This document shows, piece by piece, positions 1 through 7,458 of a stretch of 64,000 nt of DNA (the first letter of the stretch is position 1; each line of letters begins with the position of its first letter). The notes beneath the pieces are model-generated. The model ran no database searches. It was not told where the DNA came from and worked only from the letters and a program-made list of their open reading frames with translations. The stretch is from a virus, in IMG/VR virus record IMGVR_UViG_3300005253_002057, positions 1-64,000 of that record; one strand, 5' to 3'. The translations under genes and the position numbers were made by a program.

Positions 1-120
1 GTTTGATTCTCTATAGCCTGAGTATTCATCCATTTCTTTTCCGCAGTACATTCTAGCATGTTTACTTAAAGGAGCATTGCCTGGAATTATTATATCTTTA
101 TGAAGATGAATCTTCTCCAT
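1..120 (-). CDS. Hypothetical protein, N-terminal fragment cut by window edge
   Basis: Open frame of 40 codons from an ATG running off the left end with no stop, so only the N-terminus is seen. It begins MEKIHLHKDI and includes a Cys in HARMYCGKEM. The start lies 2 nt past the stop of the next upstream minus-strand gene, consistent with one operon. No family recognised. Confidence 0.6.
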   Translation of the reverse strand, partial: MEKIHLHKDIIIPGNAPLSKHARMYCGKEMDEYSGYRESN

Positions 121-122
121 AC

Positions 123-506
123 TCACCTTTCTGTTTCTACGTCGCCTGAGTCAAAGCCTAGTTCTTTTTTGATTTCATCTATAGGCTGAACTTGGCCTTT
201 GCTTCGGGCTTCTTGTCCTAGTTTTATTTCTTCTTTTGAAAGTCCTGTGTCTGAAGCTGGAGGCTGAAGTGTTTCTTTCCCGTAGACTATAGGGGCTCTA
301 TCTTCTTTTGGAATTCTTAGTTCTAATTGAACTCTTTCATCTGTTCTGCACTCGCAGCAGTGTAGCGTTCCTGTTGCAGGGTTTACTGGTAGTATAGCTA
401 ATGACTGAATTACAGAATCGTGTCCTTTAGCACACTTGTATTTCTCATCTGGATCTGTTACTACTAGTCTTCTAAGAGGAGTCTGGGTTATGTTTTCTAT
501 ACTCAT
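123..506 (-). CDS. Small zinc-binding-type protein of unknown function
   Basis: 127 residues. A CAKGHD motif near residue 25 and a CCECR motif near residue 50 could supply a split zinc site (inference from Cys/His spacing). The C-terminal half is charged and probably disordered. The start overlaps the stop of the upstream gene in a TAATG arrangement, implying translational coupling. I do not recognise a family. Confidence 0.75.
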   Translation of the reverse strand: MSIENITQTPLRRLVVTDPDEKYKCAKGHDSVIQSLAILPVNPATGTLHCCECRTDERVQLELRIPKEDRAPIVYGKETLQPPASDTGLSKEEIKLGQEARSKGQVQPIDEIKKELGFDSGDVETER

Positions 507-847
507 TAATTCTCCCCTTCTTGAGCTAAAAGAATAGTTCCTTTACCTCCGTCTACTGTTATTAGGTCACCGTTTTTTATTAAAGTAGTTGCCTGTACGG
601 TTCCTACTACACAGGGTATTCCTAGCTCTCTAGCTATTATAGATGTGTGAGATAGAGGTCCTCCCGTATCAGTAACTACTGCAGAGGCTTTTGCCATTAG
701 GGCAGTCCATGTTGGGGTAGTCGAAGGGCAGACCAAGATGCCTTCTTTAAAGAGTTTTGCCCCCTCTTCAAGAGTGAGTATGAGGGTAGCATTTCCCTTA
801 GTCACTCCTTTGCTAGCTGCCATTCCTCGTAGGATTATATTTCCCAT
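506..847 (-). CDS. Stand-alone PEP-utilising enzyme mobile (phosphohistidine swivel) domain
   Basis: 113 residues covering essentially only the swivelling phosphohistidine domain of PEP synthase, pyruvate phosphate dikinase and PTS enzyme I. The signature TDTGGPLSHTSIIARELG contains the phosphorylatable His of the family's GG-x-SH-x-x-I-x-ARE motif, and the hydrophobic VVGT strand follows. In the known enzymes this domain carries phosphate between an ATP-binding and a PEP/pyruvate domain; neither partner is encoded nearby. It may be a phosphocarrier using host partners or a domain recruited to another task. Fold assignment is strong; function is open. Confidence 0.85.
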   Translation of the reverse strand: MGNIILRGMAASKGVTKGNATLILTLEEGAKLFKEGILVCPSTTPTWTALMAKASAVVTDTGGPLSHTSIIARELGIPCVVGTVQATTLIKNGDLITVDGGKGTILLAQEGEN

Positions 848-857
848 TTGCTTTCCT

Positions 858-1043
858 TTAAGACTTTACTATACTTATTGTATGAGTTCCATCGTCTCTG
901 TTATGTACTATAAAGTACTTAAGCATGTTAGTCTCCATAGGGCCTAGTACCCTATCTGCTACATGTACTTCAATCTTTACTTTGCAGTGTACTGACTCGC
1001 ATCTACTATCTGCGATAGAAGGGTCAGGCTTTACTTTAGCCAT
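858..1043 (-). CDS. Hypothetical small protein
   Basis: 61 residues, soluble, with a beta-rich central part (KVKIEVHV) and two Cys. Its start overlaps the end of the upstream membrane-protein gene by 8 nt, placing it in the same minus-strand operon. No family recognised. Confidence 0.65.
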   Translation of the reverse strand: MAKVKPDPSIADSRCESVHCKVKIEVHVADRVLGPMETNMLKYFIVHNRDDGTHTISIVKS

Positions 1044-1407
1044 CTTCTGCCTTTCTTTCTACTGGCCTATATCTATAGTCTGGTTCTATTACTTTTATCT
1101 TACTCTTCTTCCAAGGTATCTTATGAAATAGTCTCTTGCCCCTTTTAGCTGCTGTCCATATACTAGGAATTGCTCTAGATACTAATCCTATTACTCCTGT
1201 TAGTGCTATGGCTACAAAGAAGTAACCTACTGTCTTAGGGAAGGGTCCCATAGAGATTTCTACTGGAATGCCTCTTAAGGAGGATAATCCGAACCCTAGA
1301 AGAACTACTATACCAGCTAAGAATACTGTCTCAGTTGGTAGTACTAACATTCTGGCTATTAGTAATGATATCTTTGCTATTCTATTGAAGACTAACCTTC
1401 TGTTCAT
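1036..1407 (-). CDS. Two-helix membrane protein with basic tail
   Basis: 123 residues. Predicted membrane helices at about 23-42 and 58-78 are followed by a strongly basic cytoplasmic-type tail (KRGKRLFHKIPWKKSK). It starts 2 nt after the preceding gene ends. No conserved family recognised; the charge pattern suggests both tails face the cytoplasm. Confidence 0.7.
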   Translation of the reverse strand: MNRRLVFNRIAKISLLIARMLVLPTETVFLAGIVVLLGFGLSSLRGIPVEISMGPFPKTVGYFFVAIALTGVIGLVSRAIPSIWTAAKRGKRLFHKIPWKKSKIKVIEPDYRYRPVERKAEDG

Positions 1408-1408
1408 A

Positions 1409-1696
1409 TTAAAAGTTTTGAAAGAGTGGTACGAACATAAGCATGAGAGGTACTGTTAGCGTGTATACTATAGTCATTGATATTCTAGATGATCCTGTTC
1501 TAGCCTGTCCTATTGCTGCCATGGAAGAAACTATAAGATAGAATGGGGGTATTGAATATAGCATGACTGTAGTTGTCGTAGAGTGAGCTGTAAAGTCTCT
1601 TGCTCCTATTGACCCAAGCATTAGAGTAGCTACTAGTAAGTTCATTATGATTATGTAGCTGTAGAATGTAAAGCTCTTTATAGTACTAAGCTTCAT
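1409..1696 (-). CDS. Three-helix membrane protein
   Basis: 95 residues with hydrophobic segments at about 10-30, 43-62 and 74-92. A longer frame starting at 1765 exists, but the ATG at 1696 overlaps the upstream stop as ATGA, the arrangement used repeatedly in this operon, so I chose it. No family recognised. Confidence 0.65.
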   Translation of the reverse strand: MKLSTIKSFTFYSYIIIMNLLVATLMLGSIGARDFTAHSTTTTVMLYSIPPFYLIVSSMAAIGQARTGSSRISMTIVYTLTVPLMLMFVPLFQNF

Positions 1697-1902
1697 CTGG
1701 GTCTCCGAGTAGTTAACTTTGTTGGAATTGATAGGGATTGTTCTGAGCATTCTTTCTGACTGCATGGAGACATAGTGTGAAACACGAATTTAGGATATGC
1801 TTGGCTTAGGCTATTCTGTGCATCTGCTATATCTACTGCGTCTATAGTTCCTGCTAGCAGATTGCTAGTACGCTCATTGCCATAGGTGTAGTGAAACTTC
1901 AT
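1693..1902 (-). CDS. Small MKFHY-family protein, copy 2
   Basis: 69 residues beginning MKFHYTYGNERTSNLLAGTI. The N-terminal half resembles the product of the gene immediately upstream (MKFHYIAEHSGKLMARTLEA), so the two look like a tandem duplication with divergent C-termini. Coupled to both neighbours by ATGA overlaps. Function unknown. Confidence 0.65.
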   Translation of the reverse strand: MKFHYTYGNERTSNLLAGTIDAVDIADAQNSLSQAYPKFVFHTMSPCSQKECSEQSLSIPTKLTTRRPR

Positions 1903-2078
1903 GCTTTAAGCCCCAGCTCACTGGCTGGAAGACTACAGTTAATAAGATTACAAGGAGTTACTAGTTTAGCTTTGTGGTAATGCTCATATATTATTTGCTC
2001 AGCTTCTTTTATGTCTTTGGCTTCTAGAGTTCTTGCCATTAGTTTTCCTGAGTGCTCAGCTATGTAGTGGAACTTCAC
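1899..2078 (-). CDS. Small MKFHY-family protein, copy 1 (GTG start)
   Basis: 59 residues read from a GTG codon that overlaps the stop of the upstream gene as GTGA. It begins MKFHYIAEHSGKLMARTLEA and contains a helical segment (DIKEAEQIIYEHY). The N-terminus matches the following gene. The non-ATG start and short length make it easy to miss; the overlaps on both sides support translation. Confidence 0.65.
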   Translation of the reverse strand: MKFHYIAEHSGKLMARTLEAKDIKEAEQIIYEHYHKAKLVTPCNLINCSLPASELGLKA

Positions 2079-2197
2079 CAGCTACCCTCTATTAGATTAG
2101 ATAGTATTCTTCCTACTATGGAAGTAACAAAAACTATTGTTATCCACTCCCAAACTTTTAGTGTAATCTTTACGTATAGAAAGGTTAGGGGCTTCAT
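2075..2197 (-). CDS. 40-residue single-helix membrane peptide
   Basis: Begins MKPLTFLYVKI and has one hydrophobic helix (ITIVFVTSIVGRILSNLI). The ATG overlaps the preceding stop (ATGA) and its stop overlaps the next GTG start (GTGA), so it sits inside a fully coupled chain of genes. No family recognised. Confidence 0.6.
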   Translation of the reverse strand: MKPLTFLYVKITLKVWEWITIVFVTSIVGRILSNLIEGSW

Positions 2198-2397
2198 CTG
2201 CAATTCTCCAGATCTACTTCACCTACTAGGTTTCCATAGTGAAACTCATAGCAGGTTCCATACTTGGAAAGCTCAACAGTCCACTCAGGCTCTGTAAAAG
2301 TCTTTATGAGCATACTGAATCCTATTACTAGGATTATAGATCCTATAACTGCTAGTATGTATACTAGGGTTATTCTTTCTAGTAACCTGTTAATCAT
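2194..2397 (-). CDS. Small membrane protein, PEW/CYE family copy 1
   Basis: 67 residues: one N-terminal helix (about 10-32) then a short extracytoplasmic-type domain with the pattern PEW-x8-9-G-x-CYE-x3-G ending in a second Cys, which could form a disulphide. The same pattern appears in the product encoded at 3973-4173, so the two are paralogues. Coupled by ATGA to the radical SAM gene upstream. Confidence 0.7.
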   Translation of the reverse strand: MINRLLERITLVYILAVIGSIILVIGFSMLIKTFTEPEWTVELSKYGTCYEFHYGNLVGEVDLENCR

Positions 2398-3182
2398 GCT
2401 TTTACTTCTGGAAATCTAGGGTCTATGTCTACGAACTCTACTGCCTTGTAATCTTTAAGTCCTATTACAAAGCTGTCTTCAAATATGTCCTCTCCCAGGC
2501 TATAGGCCATCATTGCTTTGTACTCTTCTAGCTGCTCGTCTGGGTTAGTGAAGGTTATGTAAAAGTTTACTCCTGCTATCTTTAATCTTTCTAGCTGGCC
2601 TAAGATCATTGTCTCGCTGTATTCCATATAGGGTCTGCGAGTGTTGGTTTCGTAGTTTTGTTTTGAGGTTCCCTTGATGCTTACTGCATATAGACAGTTA
2701 GGCCGTGCTATGTCTCTTAGTACTTCTATATCGTAGATATGCTCTGTTAAGAGAAAGTCACTGTGGAAGGGTATATCACTAAATAGGCTTAGTGCATCTA
2801 GTAGCTCAGGCCAGTGATCTAGGTAGAAGGCTGGAGCCCCTCCCATTAGATGAAATACTTCTTGTTCTGATGCTCTAAAGGATGCTACAAGATCATAGGT
2901 ATCGTACTCTACGTACTGTCCCCAGACTCCTGATCTGGTTACGTAGCAGTACTGGCAGTCTAAGTTGCAGCCATATGTCTGGACTACGAATTGCTTGTTA
3001 GGACTTCCTAGTCCAGTTCTCTTCATGAAGATGGCTGGAAACTGATCGTAACCTCCACCTCCTCTGTAGGTATCGCACTTGCGAAAGTGTCCTTCGTTTA
3101 GTATATCTTCTTCCCTTATGTCAAGTAGTTGGAACTTGCTCAGTGGGACTATCTTCCACTTGAAAGGTTGACTAGGGGACAT
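2394..3182 (-). CDS. Radical SAM enzyme
   Basis: 262 residues. The radical SAM 4Fe-4S motif is clear: C72-x3-C76-x2-C79 in YGCNLDCQYCYV. HLMGGAPAFYL at about 112-122 corresponds to the glycine-rich SAM-binding strand (GGEP-type). The length fits a single TIM-barrel domain with no extra Fe-S cluster domain. It is not the QueE found at 28.6 kb. The substrate cannot be told from sequence; neighbours are small membrane and soluble proteins, so a role in peptide or nucleotide modification is speculation. Confidence 0.88.
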   Translation of the reverse strand: MSPSQPFKWKIVPLSKFQLLDIREEDILNEGHFRKCDTYRGGGGYDQFPAIFMKRTGLGSPNKQFVVQTYGCNLDCQYCYVTRSGVWGQYVEYDTYDLVASFRASEQEVFHLMGGAPAFYLDHWPELLDALSLFSDIPFHSDFLLTEHIYDIEVLRDIARPNCLYAVSIKGTSKQNYETNTRRPYMEYSETMILGQLERLKIAGVNFYITFTNPDEQLEEYKAMMAYSLGEDIFEDSFVIGLKDYKAVEFVDIDPRFPEVKA

Positions 3183-3411
3183 TGGCTACTCCAGTTAGTT
3201 CTGGCTTGGAGAAGGGTGATCTAGATCCTATAAATGCAGGTATTAATTCTTCTAGCATAAGTTCCTTTATATCCAATTCTTCTAGCTCTGCAAGCTGCTG
3301 GCTGTTTACTGATCCTGTTTCTTTTATCTCTTGTCTAACCTTCTCCATTAAAGAATGGCCAGCATCTTCTGGGTCGTAGTCTACTTCAAAGGTTACTCGA
3401 TAACGAGACAT
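3172..3411 (-). CDS. Hypothetical protein upstream of radical SAM gene
   Basis: 79 residues, acidic and mostly helical (SLMEKVRQEIKETG, QQLAELEELDIKEL). Overlaps the radical SAM gene by 11 nt, so the two are translationally linked; it could be a partner of that enzyme, but nothing in the sequence proves it. Confidence 0.65.
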   Translation of the reverse strand: MSRYRVTFEVDYDPEDAGHSLMEKVRQEIKETGSVNSQQLAELEELDIKELMLEELIPAFIGSRSPFSKPELTGVANVP

Positions 3412-3420
3412 TGTTACTCC

Positions 3421-3675
3421 TTACTGAAGCCACTGTCCTGGCATTAGCATAAGAGGATAAGATAGTTCATGGTAGGGTTCTATACACACTGCTATCATGT
3501 CAGATAGCCTAGACCCTAGATGATCTCTTAGTGACTTAGAAAAAGCGTCATAGATTAGGCCCTCATCTTTCTTCCAGTTCCCAGTCCATATTACTGCCTC
3601 TGTAGTATAGTACTTCCCTGAGGACTTAAAGAATTCTACTTTAACTGAGCTTGCGTCTTCTGAGTAGTGGCCCAT
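3421..3675 (-). CDS. Hypothetical protein
   Basis: 84 residues with alternating beta-strand character (SVKVEFFKSSGKYYTTEAVI) and a C-terminal Leu/Pro-rich stretch. Its start overlaps the upstream stop by 1 nt (TAATG). No family recognised. Confidence 0.65.
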   Translation of the reverse strand: MGHYSEDASSVKVEFFKSSGKYYTTEAVIWTGNWKKDEGLIYDAFSKSLRDHLGSRLSDMIAVCIEPYHELSYPLMLMPGQWLQ

Positions 3676-3950
3676 TACTTATGGGGCTCCAGTCTTAAAG
3701 TGGCTATATATTCTTTTCTGCCACCTGGAGTGTCTAAGGTATCTATTAGCCACTGATGCAAGTCGTTTCCTAGATTAGCGTCTGATTCTGGAAATCTATT
3801 TGTTAGGGCTAGCCTAGCGTATTCCCTTAGAGCTAGTCTGGCTACTGGATCTTTATCTATTCTTAGAATGAAGTACTGGGCTTCTGGGTCTGTTTCTCCC
3901 TTGGTCTTGGTTACTGTGTAACGCTGTTTGTCGAGTCCTCTTTGATTCAT
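3675..3950 (-). CDS. Hypothetical phage-type protein
   Basis: 91 residues. The central segment YFILRIDKDPVARLALREYA followed by a DLHQWL motif looks like small uncharacterised proteins often seen in phage genomes (general recollection, no search done). Coupled to the next gene by TAATG. Confidence 0.65.
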   Translation of the reverse strand: MNQRGLDKQRYTVTKTKGETDPEAQYFILRIDKDPVARLALREYARLALTNRFPESDANLGNDLHQWLIDTLDTPGGRKEYIATLRLEPHK

Positions 3951-3972
3951 TATTTCTTTACCTTTCTCTTAC

Positions 3973-4173
3973 TTATGGACAGGGGACTTGACTGTCTAGT
4001 ACTCTGCCTCTGTATACTTCATAGCATAGTCCTGAGGCATCGCTTTGTGTTATGCTCCACTCAGGTCTAGTTGGAGGGGCTAAGAAAGTTTCTTTCCCAA
4101 CTACTGTTACTACAATAATTGCTATTATTAGTAAAACTCCTAAACTAAGGCTTAGTACCTGCATCTTATTCAT
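3973..4173 (-). CDS. Small membrane protein, PEW/CYE family copy 2
   Basis: 66 residues. N-terminal membrane helix at about 6-26, then RPEW-x11-CYE-x3-G with a C-terminal Cys, paralogous to the product at 2194-2397. The N-in helix and two Cys in the outside-type domain suggest a secreted disulphide-stabilised tail. ATG overlaps the upstream stop (ATGA). Confidence 0.7.
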   Translation of the reverse strand: MNKMQVLSLSLGVLLIIAIIVVTVVGKETFLAPPTRPEWSITQSDASGLCYEVYRGRVLDSQVPCP

Positions 4174-4274
4174 CTTGGCACAATGCTTATGAGCCAGGCT
4201 AGTCCAATTGCTATGCTTACGGGAATTAGGCCTATTATTATGTAGTAGATTAGTGAGGGACTTGTGTCTCTCAT
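4170..4274 (-). CDS. 34-residue single-helix membrane peptide
   Basis: Begins MRDTSPSLIYYIIIGL; nearly the whole peptide is one hydrophobic helix. Located between thyX and a second membrane gene, with its stop inside the next start codon (ATGA). Too short for family assignment. Confidence 0.55.
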   Translation of the reverse strand: MRDTSPSLIYYIIIGLIPVSIAIGLAWLISIVPR

Positions 4275-4275
4275 C

Positions 4276-5079
4276 TTATACCTTCTTGTTCTCGAACCAG
4301 TATTCTCCTTCAGTATTATACTGTATATCTTGAAATAGATTGGGCCAGAGCTCTGTGCATATTACAGCCACGTCTTGAAAGACCATTCTGATCTCTTCCT
4401 CTGCTGCTTTGTTGGTTCTCATCTCTATGACATGTCTTAGAGCCCTTATGTTTGCAGTACCTATTATGTTTGTGGACATGCCGATAGGAAGTATTCTTCT
4501 TGCAGCTGAAGTATACTTCTTCTTGATGCTCATATCTAGTTCTTCGAAGGTTTCTACTCCTTCTTTAAGAGCAGCTGAGTCTAGCAGCTGCTTGTATTCA
4601 TGCTCTGCATTAGAGGCTATACTTCTAAAGATACTTTCTATAAATTCGTTACCTTTGAATATCTCTGGTACCCAGTATCCTAGCTCATCTGCTCTTACAT
4701 AGCGAAGAGATTCCTGTGACCAAGCCCAGCCTGCTCTATGTCTTACTACTTCGTGAGTGAATACTCTAGAAACATTTCTAAAAGCGAATGTTGCGGATGC
4801 GTGCTCTAGTACTGAGCCATGTCCTGATTCTAGTATGTTCTTTATGTGGGCGTAGTTGCCTTCTCTTACTCTAGAGATGTTTTTGTTAATCATAGTTCCA
4901 TAGGACATGTAACAGGAGCGACTGGCTATCTCAGTTAAGAGGTCTGGATCTGACTGAGTGGAAAACTCTGGGTACCAGTCTTCTTGTTCTACTCCTAGGG
5001 AGGCTAGATATGAATCTAAACCTTTTCTGTCTATAGTAGTGTGTGCTAGTAAAAATACTTCAGGCTCAGTCTCATGCAT
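4276..5079 (-). CDS. thyX: Flavin-dependent thymidylate synthase ThyX
   Basis: 267 residues. Makes dTMP from dUMP using FAD, NADPH and methylene-THF. The ThyX signature is present: RHR at 113-115 with SLRY at 124-127. Also visible are EHASATFAF at 92-100, the RRILPIGMSTN segment at about 194-204 and N-x-R-x2-RH-x3-E-x-R starting at Asn210. Length is slightly above the family's usual 210-250 because of an N-terminal extension of about 30 residues. With the dUTPase and uracil-glycosylase polymerase elsewhere in the window it fits a strategy of keeping uracil out of the genome. Confidence 0.95.
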   Translation of the reverse strand: MHETEPEVFLLAHTTIDRKGLDSYLASLGVEQEDWYPEFSTQSDPDLLTEIASRSCYMSYGTMINKNISRVREGNYAHIKNILESGHGSVLEHASATFAFRNVSRVFTHEVVRHRAGWAWSQESLRYVRADELGYWVPEIFKGNEFIESIFRSIASNAEHEYKQLLDSAALKEGVETFEELDMSIKKKYTSAARRILPIGMSTNIIGTANIRALRHVIEMRTNKAAEEEIRMVFQDVAVICTELWPNLFQDIQYNTEGEYWFENKKV

Positions 5080-5461
5080 CTGTTACCATCTCCAAGTTCT
5101 CTGCTAGACTAACGAATACAGAATCTGGTATCATTCTTGTTGGGGGTGTTACTTCAATTAGTAGATTATCTATGTTTACTGATGTAGGTACTGCTCCTTC
5201 TATATGTAGAGTTAAAGAGCCACTCTTAAGTTCATACTTTAAGACTTCCCCTTGGTATATCCAGCCAGTCTCTCCAGTGCTTCTTATTTTTAGAATATGC
5301 CTATCTTCAAATCTAGCTTGTGCTATATCTAGGGGAATATTTAGTGCAGCTTGTAATCTGCCTCGCATCTTTAGTGTTTCACATTTATCATAGTCGCAGG
5401 CACAGGGGATTCTGTAGTCGCGGAGATAGACTTCCTGCAGAAGCATTCTGTGGATGTTCAC
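5072..5461 (-). CDS. Hypothetical beta-rich protein
   Basis: 129 residues with an early CACDYDKC Cys cluster (about residues 20-27) that could bind metal, then mostly beta-strand sequence. Overlaps thyX by 8 nt, so probably co-translated with it. No family recognised. Confidence 0.7.
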   Translation of the reverse strand: MNIHRMLLQEVYLRDYRIPCACDYDKCETLKMRGRLQAALNIPLDIAQARFEDRHILKIRSTGETGWIYQGEVLKYELKSGSLTLHIEGAVPTSVNIDNLLIEVTPPTRMIPDSVFVSLAENLEMVTDA

Positions 5462-5475
5462 TGGTATACTACTCC

Positions 5476-6273
5476 TTAATTTATAAGTAGCTGGAACATG
5501 GCTACTATATCGTTGAAGTCTATCCGAAAGTTATTGTTGAAGTCGAAGAAGAATGTATTCTCAGCCGAGGTTATCTCTGTTGCCTCTGCAGTGAAATTGT
5601 TGAAGAATATAACTATGTCTGCAAAGTCGTGTCTACCATTTGCATTTAAATCTTCTGCTTTTCCATCTCCGTCTATATCCCTTGCTGGGCCTGATTGTCC
5701 AGATATAGTGGGAAAGTCTCCTACTACTTTTATAAAAGTATCTACTGGTGTAGGTAGAAGAGGAGGACCGGCATTGTTAGGATCTACTGTTCTATAGACG
5801 ACAGATACTGTTGCAGTTCCTATGGCTATACCCTTGAGCTCAAGTAGACCAAGGACTATAGGTTCAGTGGGATCTGTGGGCTCAGTGGGATCTGGGGGCT
5901 TGGATAGTACTCCTGTAAAGTCTACTCCTGAGAGATGTACGAGTTTGAAAGTAGGTTGTAGTTCAATACTTGAGATGCCTAAGTTGCTTAGGTCTGCTCC
6001 TACTATGTGAACAGCGTCGACGGAGACGCCGTCATCTATTAGAACAGAGATATTGAAGCCAGCTACTCCTTCAGGAGAGTTGGTTAGTATAATTGGTACT
6101 AGATTGGTCGCTCCTAGCATGATATTAGTGGCGGCTACTTGAATAGTGAATGGTTCTACTTGAGCCTCTGCTTCCTTAGGAGTTAAAGCCCACCAGATAA
6201 AGCCTATCGTTATTACCATTCCTATTACTATAGCACTAACTATGTGGAAGGGACTCGGTGCTGCTTGCTTCAT
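5476..6273 (-). CDS. Membrane-anchored cohesin-like/dockerin-like surface protein
   Basis: 265 residues. N-terminal signal-anchor helix at about 12-30; a beta-rich cohesin-type domain at about 40-185 interrupted by a DPTEPTDPTEP repeat; then a dockerin-type pair of calcium-loop repeats, the first around DGDGKAEDLNANGRHD and the second around DFNNNFRIDFND. Cohesin and dockerin domains normally sit on different proteins and bind each other; both on one chain would allow self-assembly or attachment to host cellulosome-like surface proteins (inference). A GGAGAGGTAATG ribosome site supports the start. The dockerin repeats are clear; the cohesin call is less certain. Confidence 0.75.
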   Translation of the reverse strand: MKQAAPSPFHIVSAIVIGMVITIGFIWWALTPKEAEAQVEPFTIQVAATNIMLGATNLVPIILTNSPEGVAGFNISVLIDDGVSVDAVHIVGADLSNLGISSIELQPTFKLVHLSGVDFTGVLSKPPDPTEPTDPTEPIVLGLLELKGIAIGTATVSVVYRTVDPNNAGPPLLPTPVDTFIKVVGDFPTISGQSGPARDIDGDGKAEDLNANGRHDFADIVIFFNNFTAEATEITSAENTFFFDFNNNFRIDFNDIVAMFQLLIN

Positions 6274-6282
6274 TACCTCTCC

Positions 6283-6420
6283 TTACCTAAAGTGATCTAC
6301 TATGAAACCTATTCCAAAGCCTATTCCTATCATGATTGCCACTGGAGGTATTAACCTAGCTAACCACCAGCCCATTCCATCTATATAGAACTCCTTCATC
6401 TCTGCCCAGTATTCTTTCAT
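6283..6420 (-). CDS. 45-residue single-helix membrane protein
   Basis: Begins MKEYWAEMKEFYIDG, followed by a hydrophobic helix (PPVAIMIGIGFGIGFIV). Start overlaps the preceding stop (ATGA) and the gene ends just before the ribosome site of the cohesin/dockerin gene. Confidence 0.6.
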   Translation of the reverse strand: MKEYWAEMKEFYIDGMGWWLARLIPPVAIMIGIGFGIGFIVDHFR

Positions 6421-6836
6421 GGTGCTAGTATCTTCTCCTTGAGTTTTTCAGCAGGAGTTTCATAGATGAATTTGTACATTAGATTCTTTATGTTAAGTCT
6501 CTGAAGTTTAGTTACTTCATTGGTTGGAGTGTTTAGTTGTACAGCAGCTGTGGCTGTATAAAGATCTTGGTCAACTACATTTATTAACTCCATAACTCTA
6601 TCAGCACTTTCAGTGGCTCTGTTAGAGTTATATAGAATTAAGGCGAAGAATTGCACAAGCATGGTCTTCACTTCTGGGCCAGCCTTTACTGTGTTGGTAG
6701 TATGTATAAGGGGGGAAACACCAGGTCTACACCCGCACTGCAAGCAGTACAGAACGTCTGTGTAGGAGGCCATGCTCTTATCGACTTGATAGACATCTCC
6801 TCTGCATCTAGGACACGACTTTAAGAAAAGGCTCAT
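6417..6836 (-). CDS. Zinc-ribbon protein
   Basis: 139 residues. N-terminal zinc ribbon CPRC-x(n)-CLQCGC within the first 36 residues, followed by a helical C-terminal domain. Overlaps the upstream gene by 29 nt. Could bind nucleic acid; no specific family recognised. Confidence 0.75.
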   Translation of the reverse strand: MSLFLKSCPRCRGDVYQVDKSMASYTDVLYCLQCGCRPGVSPLIHTTNTVKAGPEVKTMLVQFFALILYNSNRATESADRVMELINVVDQDLYTATAAVQLNTPTNEVTKLQRLNIKNLMYKFIYETPAEKLKEKILAP

Positions 6837-7458
6837 GGGGCTTTCCCTTCTGTACTACATAAGTAAATGGAGTTAATATTGAGCCCTGATAGAATTGCTT
6901 TCCTATCATAAAGGCTTCATTTAAAAGCTTTCTTACTTGTTGACCAGTTGGCTCTGTTTCTACTTGCTCTTCAAGCTTAGTAGCTATGGAGCCAATTACT
7001 ATTTCTGATGGTGACCCTAAGACATAGTAAGGGGCAATAGGATCTATGACTGCGTATTTGGCATCTACTGAAAATATCTCCCCCTTGAGAGCTATTAAGA
7101 GTTCCCCCCTCTCTTCTGACTCCTCTAAAATTTCTTCAATTAGCTCTTTGTAGATCTCTATAATATCAAAGGCTACTAGTTTTATTAGCCTCTTATAGTC
7201 CTTGCTGCAGTATAATTTATCTAGTTCTTCCTCCTTCAGTAGTGGTGTGTTACTGAAGCATATCTTTTCTAGCACGTTCTGTTGTACAGCACTTCCTACT
7301 GAAGCAAATGTGACTATGTGATTTCCCTTCTCATCCTGCAAAGAACACAGCTTAGGAGTATGCGCGGCTAGAGAAAATCCTCCGTCTGATACTGAGCAAT
7401 CAGCCATTATGTGTAGGGTGCCGTTAGTCTTTTCTTTGTAAAAAGCTATTAAGGACAA
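6808..7458 (-). CDS. Ntn-hydrolase (proteasome/HslV-like) family protein
   Basis: 216 residues. Several segments follow the proteasome beta-subunit layout: an opening strand, MADCSVSDGG at 18-27 (family AADSRVSDGG), a following KL, VTFASVGSAVQQ where the family has a Gly-rich turn, and YYVLGSPSEIVIGSIATKL where it has AIGSG-x-A-GAL. The N-terminal Thr nucleophile is not obvious; the chain starts MSLIAF, so either Ser2 acts after Met removal or the protein is inactive. Phage-borne members of this fold exist. The fold call rests on pattern resemblance only. Confidence 0.5.
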   Translation of the reverse strand: MSLIAFYKEKTNGTLHIMADCSVSDGGFSLAAHTPKLCSLQDEKGNHIVTFASVGSAVQQNVLEKICFSNTPLLKEEELDKLYCSKDYKRLIKLVAFDIIEIYKELIEEILEESEERGELLIALKGEIFSVDAKYAVIDPIAPYYVLGSPSEIVIGSIATKLEEQVETEPTGQQVRKLLNEAFMIGKQFYQGSILTPFTYVVQKGKPHEPFLKVVS

